In this document: piece after piece, positions 6,313 to 9,678 of the stretch | Position numbering within the stretch: the stretch's first letter is position 1 | How the letters are laid out: each line of letters begins with the position of its first letter | DNA from: Acidaminococcales bacterium | GTDB lineage: Bacteria > Bacillota > Negativicutes > Acidaminococcales > JAISLQ01 | NCBI GenBank assembly: GCA_031275255.1 | Contig: JAISPA010000033.1 | Location: 1-9,678, forward strand | Reading direction: 5' to 3' | DNA length: 9,678 bases | Position numbers and translations under genes: made by a program | The notes under the pieces: model-generated | The model's database searches: none | Seen by the model: only the letters and a program-made list of their open reading frames with translations | Told to the model about the DNA's origin: nothing

Positions 6313-6669
6313 TTAGCTTTGCGCCCGTGGCAAGTCCCCTATATAAAGGGTTTTCCCCAGCGGAGCCAATACTTTAAGCACGGTGTCTAACTGCGGGCTG
6401 GTGTAGCCCTTTTCCATCCGCGCTATAACAGGCTGCTTAACGCCGCTCAACGCTTCGAGTTTCTTTTGCGATATGCCAAGTTCCCGCCTTGCGCGAATAA
6501 GCTCAACCATCATAGCTGCGCGCAAATTAGAAGCGGCTCTTTCCTCCGGCGTCAGGAGCGTTTCCCGCGCTTCTTCCCACGTTGTGCCGATTGCGTCCGC
6601 CCCTCTTTCTTTGAAGTTCGCATATTCAGCTTTGGCTTGTGCTACTTCTGCGTTATATTGTTTATTCAT
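6313..6669 (-). CDS. higA: HigA-type antitoxin, XRE family
   Basis: Seen: 118 residues. An N-terminal helical, charged segment (1-50, with LLTPEERAASNLRAAMM at 38-54) is followed by an XRE domain: ELIRARRELGISQKKLEALSGVKQPVIARMEKG (56-88), then SPQLDTVLKVLAPLGKTLYIGDL. This matches HigA antitoxins paired with Gp49/RelE-like HigB toxins, which are typically encoded toxin first. Known: HigA binds and neutralises HigB and represses the operon through its helix-turn-helix. Its ATG overlaps the stop of the restored higB frame by eight bases (ATGAATAA), with AGGAGC upstream, so the two were translationally coupled. The toxin upstream is broken, so this antitoxin may be an orphan, acting only as a repressor or protecting against related toxins. 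The reading frame shows no sign of decay. Confidence 0.88.
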   Translation of the reverse strand: MNKQYNAEVAQAKAEYANFKERGADAIGTTWEEARETLLTPEERAASNLRAAMMVELIRARRELGISQKKLEALSGVKQPVIARMEKGYTSPQLDTVLKVLAPLGKTLYIGDLPRAQS

Positions 6670-7023
6670 CGTCCTTGCTCCTTTCTGTCCAGCCGGTTAG
6701 CTCTCTTTTCGCTTGGTCTATTTCCTCCTGCGGCGTTTTCTGGGTTTTCTTTATAAAATGTGGATGATTATAAAGCCGTTGCCGTCCCGCGCCGCAAATA
6801 ACATTCGGTTTCTTATCGGCCTAAGCTCCCATATATCGCCGTCTAAGTGCTTAAATATAAGGCTCTCCCGCCGCTGTCCCCACTTCCCGTAACACTTCCA
6901 TATAGTCTAAATCTTATTGGCGTTTATGCGGCTGTCCTTGCCATTGCTCTTTGTAAGGACGGTTAAATAATCAAGTACAGGCGTTTTCCCTTTTTGGTCT
7001 TTATAGAAAATGATATTGAACAC
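6662..7023 (-). pseudogene. higB: HigB-type toxin (Gp49/RelE-like), disrupted by three indels
   Basis: Translating leftward from a GTG at 7023 (SD GGAGGG upstream) gives an N-terminus typical of Gp49-type HigB: FNIIFYKDQKGKTPVLDYL. The frame stops at 6909-6907 (TAG). Shifting frame there, as if one base were missing, continues with [18 protein letters not shown]. That stops at 6853-6851. Removing one base there restores the original frame with [19 protein letters not shown], the conserved core of the family. A third break near 6762 (one base missing) leads to [18 protein letters not shown] and a stop overlapping higA. The total would be about 120 residues, normal length. Known: HigB toxins are ribosome-dependent mRNA interferases. 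As read, only the first 38 residues can be made, so the toxin should be inactive. Sequencing or assembly error is the alternative explanation, but three indels in 150 bases next to clean genes favour real decay. Confidence 0.88.
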
Positions 7024-7049
7024 GATTATTTTTCCCTCCTCACTTTCTC

Positions 7050-7078
7050 ATTATACCCAAAAGTTATTGCCTTGCCAA
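7050..7078 (-). promoter_or_regulatory. Sigma-70 promoter of the higBA locus
   Basis: On the minus strand TTGGCA (7078-7073) and TATAAT (7055-7050) are separated by exactly 17 bases. This is a strong promoter. Transcription would start near 7043, about 20 bases before the higB GTG, with GAGGAGGG as the ribosome binding site between them. It is intact although the toxin frame is broken, so higA should still be transcribed. Confidence 0.8.
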
Positions 7079-7244
7079 GCACTTTTAAGTTATTAATTCA
7101 AATTTACAAAGCAGGCCGGGAATTTTCCGTCAGTTTGAGGACTGGCGCGGGAGAAGCATCATGCCGAAGGACGCCGAAAAAAAACAGGCCCAAATCCAAT
7201 CGCGGACACTACGAAAGCTCCTGCCGCAAGGTGTAAAATTTTTC

Positions 7245-7284
7245 ATAAAAAAGCGGGTCTTGGTTATGCCCCCAAAACCCGCTT
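7245..7284 (-). terminator. Rho-independent terminator after tRNA-Arg
   Basis: On the minus strand AAGCGGGT (7284-7277) pairs with ACCCGCTT (7258-7251) across an 18-base loop, followed by TTTTTT (7252-7247). It lies 17 bases beyond the tRNA 3' end. The gap between this terminator and the higBA promoter (7079-7244) holds no gene I can support. Confidence 0.82.
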
Positions 7285-7301
7285 TATAAATGTATTTTTT
7301 T

Positions 7302-7378
7302 TGGCGACCCCGGCAGGATTCGAACCTGCGGCCTTTTGATTCGTAGTCAAACGCTCTATCCAGCTGAGCTACGGAGTC
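7302..7378 (-). tRNA. tRNA-Arg, anticodon ACG
   Basis: The cloverleaf reads on the minus strand. The acceptor stem GACTCCG pairs with CGGGGTC (one G-U). U8 and A9 are present, with D-arm GCTCAGCTGGATAGAGC. The anticodon stem TTTGA/TCAAA holds the loop CTACGAA, placing ACG at positions 34-36. The T-arm is GCAGG-TTCGAAT-CCTGC, the discriminator is G, and the CCA end is encoded. A34 would be deaminated to inosine, so it reads CGU, CGC and CGA. It has its own promoter and terminator and stands alone, divergent from typA. Confidence 0.96.
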
Positions 7379-7391
7379 GCTAACGAAGATT

Positions 7392-7421
7392 ATTATATTA
7401 AATTTGTTGCTAAACTGTCAA
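7392..7421 (-). promoter_or_regulatory. Promoter of tRNA-Arg
   Basis: On the minus strand a perfect TTGACA (7421-7416) and a perfect TATAAT (7397-7392) are separated by 18 bases in AT-rich DNA. Transcription would start near 7385, about seven bases before the mature tRNA 5' end. Confidence 0.82.
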
Positions 7422-7446
7422 CTGTTTTATTGCGTTTGGGTATGTC

Positions 7447-7489
7447 CGCCGCGAATGTGTCAATCTTTACAATTGACACATTCGCGGCG
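7447..7489. promoter_or_regulatory. Perfect 18-bp inverted repeat covering the typA -35 box
   Basis: CGCCGCGAATGTGTCAAT (7447-7464) is repeated exactly in reverse complement at 7472-7489, with a seven-base centre (CTTTACA). The right arm contains the TTGACA -35 hexamer of the typA promoter and most of its spacer. The left arm carries the same TTGACA on the opposite strand, without a matching -10. It lies upstream of the transcription start, so it should act as DNA, as an operator or activator site for a symmetric protein. No U-run follows, and nothing needing a terminator ends here. Confidence 0.7.
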
Positions 7490-7501
7490 CGGGATTATAA
7501 T
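7473..7501 (+). promoter_or_regulatory. Consensus sigma-70 promoter of typA
   Basis: TTGACA (7473-7478), 17 bases, TATAAT (7496-7501): all twelve hexamer positions and the spacer match the optimum. The start site would be near 7508, leaving a leader of about 27 bases before the typA ATG. Confidence 0.9.
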
Positions 7502-7534
7502 AGCGCCGAGAGTGTTTGGGAGGAATATTAACTA

Positions 7535-9337
7535 ATGGAGAAAAAATTGCGCAATATCGCCATCATAGCGCATGTAGATCACGGCAAAACCACACTGGTG
7601 GACGCTTTGCTCAAACAAAGCGGGGTTTTCCGCGCCAACGAGCAGGTAGCGGACTGCGTCATGGACTCCAATGATCTGGAAAGGGAACGCGGCATTACCA
7701 TTTTATCCAAAAACACCGCCGTACAGTACGGCGACATCAAGATAAACATATTGGACACGCCCGGACACGCCGATTTCGGCGGCGAAGTGGAGCGGGTGCT
7801 CAACATGGTGGACGGAGTGCTGCTATTGGTGGACGCCTTTGAAGGCCCCATGCCGCAGACGAGGTATGTGCTGCGCAACGCCTTGGAACGCCGGTTAAAG
7901 CCGATTGTCGTCATCAACAAGATCGACCGGCCGGACGCGCGGGTAGATGAGGTACTGGACGAAGTGATAGATTTGTTCATAGAGCTGGAAGCGGACGATA
8001 CTCAGCTTGATTTCCCCGTGGTGTACGCTTCGGCGAAAAACGGCGTGGCCAAACTTTCGATGGACGGGGAAGGGTGCGATATATTACCGCTTTTTCAAGT
8101 TATAGCCGATAAGATACCGGCGCCGGAGGGCGATGATGACGCGCCTTTGCAGATGCTGGCCAATACGCTTGATTACGACGATTATGTCGGGCGCATAGTC
8201 ATAGGGCGCATAGTGCGGGGCGTGATCAAAAACGGCCAGCAGGTCAGTATTATCAGCGATACAGGGGAAAGAAAAGGCAAGATCGGCCGCCTGTACGAAT
8301 ATCAGGGCCTGAAAAGGGCAGAAATCCCCCAAGCGGCCAGCGGCGAGATTGTGGCGCTCATCGGGCTTGCCGACGTCGGCATCGGCGACACCATCGCCGA
8401 TCCGGACGCGCCGGAGGCGTTGCCGGGAATAAAGATAGACGAACCTACCCTTTCCATGGTTTTCAGCGTCAACAACGGCCCGTTCGCCGGCAGGGAAGGT
8501 ACCTACGTTACCAGCCGGCATTTGCGCGACCGGCTGTTCCGTGAGATCGAAACCAACGTCAGCATGAGGGTCGAAGAAACCGACAGCACCGATTCCTTTG
8601 TGGTATCGGGGCGCGGCGAGCTGCATCTGTCCATACTGATAGAAACCATGCGGCGCGAAGGGTTTGAATTGCAGGTCGGCAAACCCAAGGTAATTTATAA
8701 AACAATAAACGGCGAACTTTACGAGCCGATCGAGAAATTAACGGTTGACGCGCCGCGCGAATTTATGGGTACGGTCATGGAAACGCTCGGTCTGCGGCGG
8801 GCCGAACTGGTCAACATGCACGAGATCGCCGCCTGCCTGCGCATGGAGTTCCTGGCGCCGGCGCGCGGGTTGATCGGCTTTCGCAACGAACTGCTCACCA
8901 ACACCAAAGGCAACGGCATTATGCACAACGTCTTTAACGGCTACGCGCCCTATAAAGGCGACATTCCGGGACGTACGCGCGGCGCGCTGGTGGCTTTCGA
9001 GGAAGGCGAAACCACCGGATACGGCATATACGGTTTGCAGGACCGGGGCGTGATGTTCGTGTCGCCGGGCGAGCTGGTGTACGAAGGCATGGTGGTCGGC
9101 GAGAACAGCCGTGAACTGGACATGGACATCAATCCCTGCAAAAAAAAGCACGTTACCAACATGCGTTCCTCCAGTTCGGACGAGGCCGTCAGATTGATCC
9201 CTCCCCGCGTACATTCTCTTGAGCAGGCGCTTGAATACATAAACGACGACGAAACGGTCGAGGTTACGCCCAAAAGCATCAGGATAAGAAAAAAAATCCT
9301 CAGCCGGGTGCAAAGGGCGCGCCTGCGCGGGAAATAG
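7535..9337 (+). CDS. typA: Ribosome-associated translational GTPase TypA/BipA
   Basis: Seen: 600 residues, close to the family's usual 605-615, with all GTPase motifs. G1 is AHVDHGKTT (12-20), G2 is ERGITI (51-56), G3 is DTPGH (74-78), G4 is NKID (128-131) and G5 is ASAK (165-168). After the G domain come the EF-G-like domains and the BipA-specific C-terminal region (for example [17 protein letters not shown] and [26 protein letters not shown]). Known: TypA binds the 70S ribosome at the EF-G site and supports 50S assembly and growth under cold or other stress. GGGAGG (7518-7523) precedes the ATG by 11 bases, slightly long, but no alternative start is better. It stands alone between divergent tRNA-Arg and convergent csrA, driven by a consensus promoter with a palindrome over its -35. 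No irregularity is seen in the protein. Confidence 0.97.
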   Translation: MEKKLRNIAIIAHVDHGKTTLVDALLKQSGVFRANEQVADCVMDSNDLERERGITILSKNTAVQYGDIKINILDTPGHADFGGEVERVLNMVDGVLLLVDAFEGPMPQTRYVLRNALERRLKPIVVINKIDRPDARVDEVLDEVIDLFIELEADDTQLDFPVVYASAKNGVAKLSMDGEGCDILPLFQVIADKIPAPEGDDDAPLQMLANTLDYDDYVGRIVIGRIVRGVIKNGQQVSIISDTGERKGKIGRLYEYQGLKRAEIPQAASGEIVALIGLADVGIGDTIADPDAPEALPGIKIDEPTLSMVFSVNNGPFAGREGTYVTSRHLRDRLFREIETNVSMRVEETDSTDSFVVSGRGELHLSILIETMRREGFELQVGKPKVIYKTINGELYEPIEKLTVDAPREFMGTVMETLGLRRAELVNMHEIAACLRMEFLAPARGLIGFRNELLTNTKGNGIMHNVFNGYAPYKGDIPGRTRGALVAFEEGETTGYGIYGLQDRGVMFVSPGELVYEGMVVGENSRELDMDINPCKKKHVTNMRSSSSDEAVRLIPPRVHSLEQALEYINDDETVEVTPKSIRIRKKILSRVQRARLRGK

Positions 9338-9357
9338 CCGTAATGTCAGCCGAGTCC

Positions 9358-9411
9358 GACGATAAATCAGGGGGGCGCGTTGTTTTCAACGCGCCCCCCT
9401 GATTTATCGTC
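9358..9411. terminator. Long perfect hairpin between convergent typA and csrA
   Basis: Two perfectly complementary arms of 25 bases (9358-9382 and 9387-9411) flank a TTTT loop. The core of each arm is a run of six G or C next to GCGCGTTG or CAACGCGC. It lies 20 bases after the typA stop and 11 bases after the csrA stop, so it probably ends or protects both transcripts. Neither side has a real U-run after the stem, unlike a textbook intrinsic terminator; the outer part of the stem is A/T-rich (GATAAATC). Confidence 0.7.
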
Positions 9412-9422
9412 CCGGCCAAAAG

Positions 9423-9641
9423 CTACTTTAACGCCGGCAAATCAATGTCGCTTTGCGGCAGCCCCATGGAGGCTTTGTTCGCTTCGCTGATCGCCTCGTA
9501 TACTTCGCCGCGGTAGATTTTTATGTCGCGCGGGGCGTCTATGGCGATGCGCACGTTGTCTCCCCGTATATCGGCCACGCGCACGATAATATTGTCGCCT
9601 ATGATGATGCTCTCACTTATCTTGCGGCTGAGTACCAGCAT
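9423..9641 (-). CDS. csrA: Carbon storage regulator CsrA, RNA-binding protein
   Basis: Seen: 72 residues beginning MLVLSRKISESIIIGD, with the RNA-contacting residues L4, R6 and R44 (in IYRGEVYEAI) in their usual places. Known: CsrA dimers bind GGA motifs in mRNA leaders and repress translation. In Firmicutes with flagella it controls flagellin (hag) mRNA and is antagonised by FliW, whose gene usually lies just upstream. Here the upstream gene falls outside the window. The 37 bases before the ATG have no stop in one shifted frame that would overlap csrA by 29 bases, compatible with the tail of such a gene. Start: GGGAGGTG precedes the ATG at 9641 by about nine bases. The C-terminal tail after residue 55 is longer than in the E. 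coli protein, as in many Firmicutes. Confidence 0.97.
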   Translation of the reverse strand: MLVLSRKISESIIIGDNIIVRVADIRGDNVRIAIDAPRDIKIYRGEVYEAISEANKASMGLPQSDIDLPALK

Positions 9642-9678
9642 CTTGCGCCACCTCCCCGCTTTTTTGCTCCTGCGTTTT

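Noticed and set aside
7161..7289. Short plus-strand ORF of 42 basic residues with a GGGAG site upstream.
   Set aside because: It runs through the terminator hairpin of tRNA-Arg, has no promoter and resembles no family.
1..9678. Search for CRISPR arrays, insertion sequences and rRNA.
   Set aside because: No regularly spaced direct repeats, transposase motifs with terminal repeats, or rRNA segments were seen.

Overview
The window looks like chromosomal DNA from a GC-rich, low-redundancy Firmicute. The class Negativicutes (Sporomusaceae or a relative) is the best guess. The reasons are the GC-rich coding sequence, strong purine-rich Shine-Dalgarno (SD) sites of GGAGG type, a csrA with a conserved core, a DUF503/YlxP-like protein and a secreted M48 peptidase. 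This placement is inference from gene content; no rRNA is present.

Left part (1-4295, all minus strand). In transcription order there is a secreted M48 metallopeptidase, a DUF503 protein, a YgjP/WLM-type metallopeptidase, a threonine aldolase (stop and SD of neighbours overlap), and a membrane-anchored metallophosphoesterase that runs off the left edge. The first four are tightly spaced and are probably one operon, with a promoter near 4343-4370. The metallophosphoesterase is separated from the aldolase by 284 bases holding a multi-hairpin element.

Middle (4296-5404). A gene-poor, highly self-complementary stretch of about 580 bases lies between the M48 gene and a divergent plus-strand nitroreductase. 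It has two structured zones, and one of them may be a small RNA.

Accessory patch (5405-7290). It holds a divergent pair made of an unrecognised 113-residue minus-strand ORF and a small XRE repressor. A palindromic operator candidate lies over an extended -10 promoter between them. Next is a minus-strand higB-higA toxin-antitoxin locus with a good promoter and a terminator. HigA is intact, but the HigB toxin is broken by three single-base indels. The patch lies immediately on the 3' side of a tRNA-Arg(ACG), a typical position for acquired DNA, but no att repeat or integrase is visible.

Right part (7302-9678). tRNA-Arg (minus) and typA/bipA (plus) are divergently transcribed. The typA promoter matches the sigma-70 consensus exactly (TTGACA, 17 bases, TATAAT), and its -35 box sits inside one arm of a perfect 18-bp inverted repeat. 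typA converges on csrA (minus), and the two 3' ends are separated by a perfect 25-bp-arm hairpin. The core genes here are ordinary. The unusual material is the decayed HigB toxin, the operator-like palindromes and the structured intergenic DNA.
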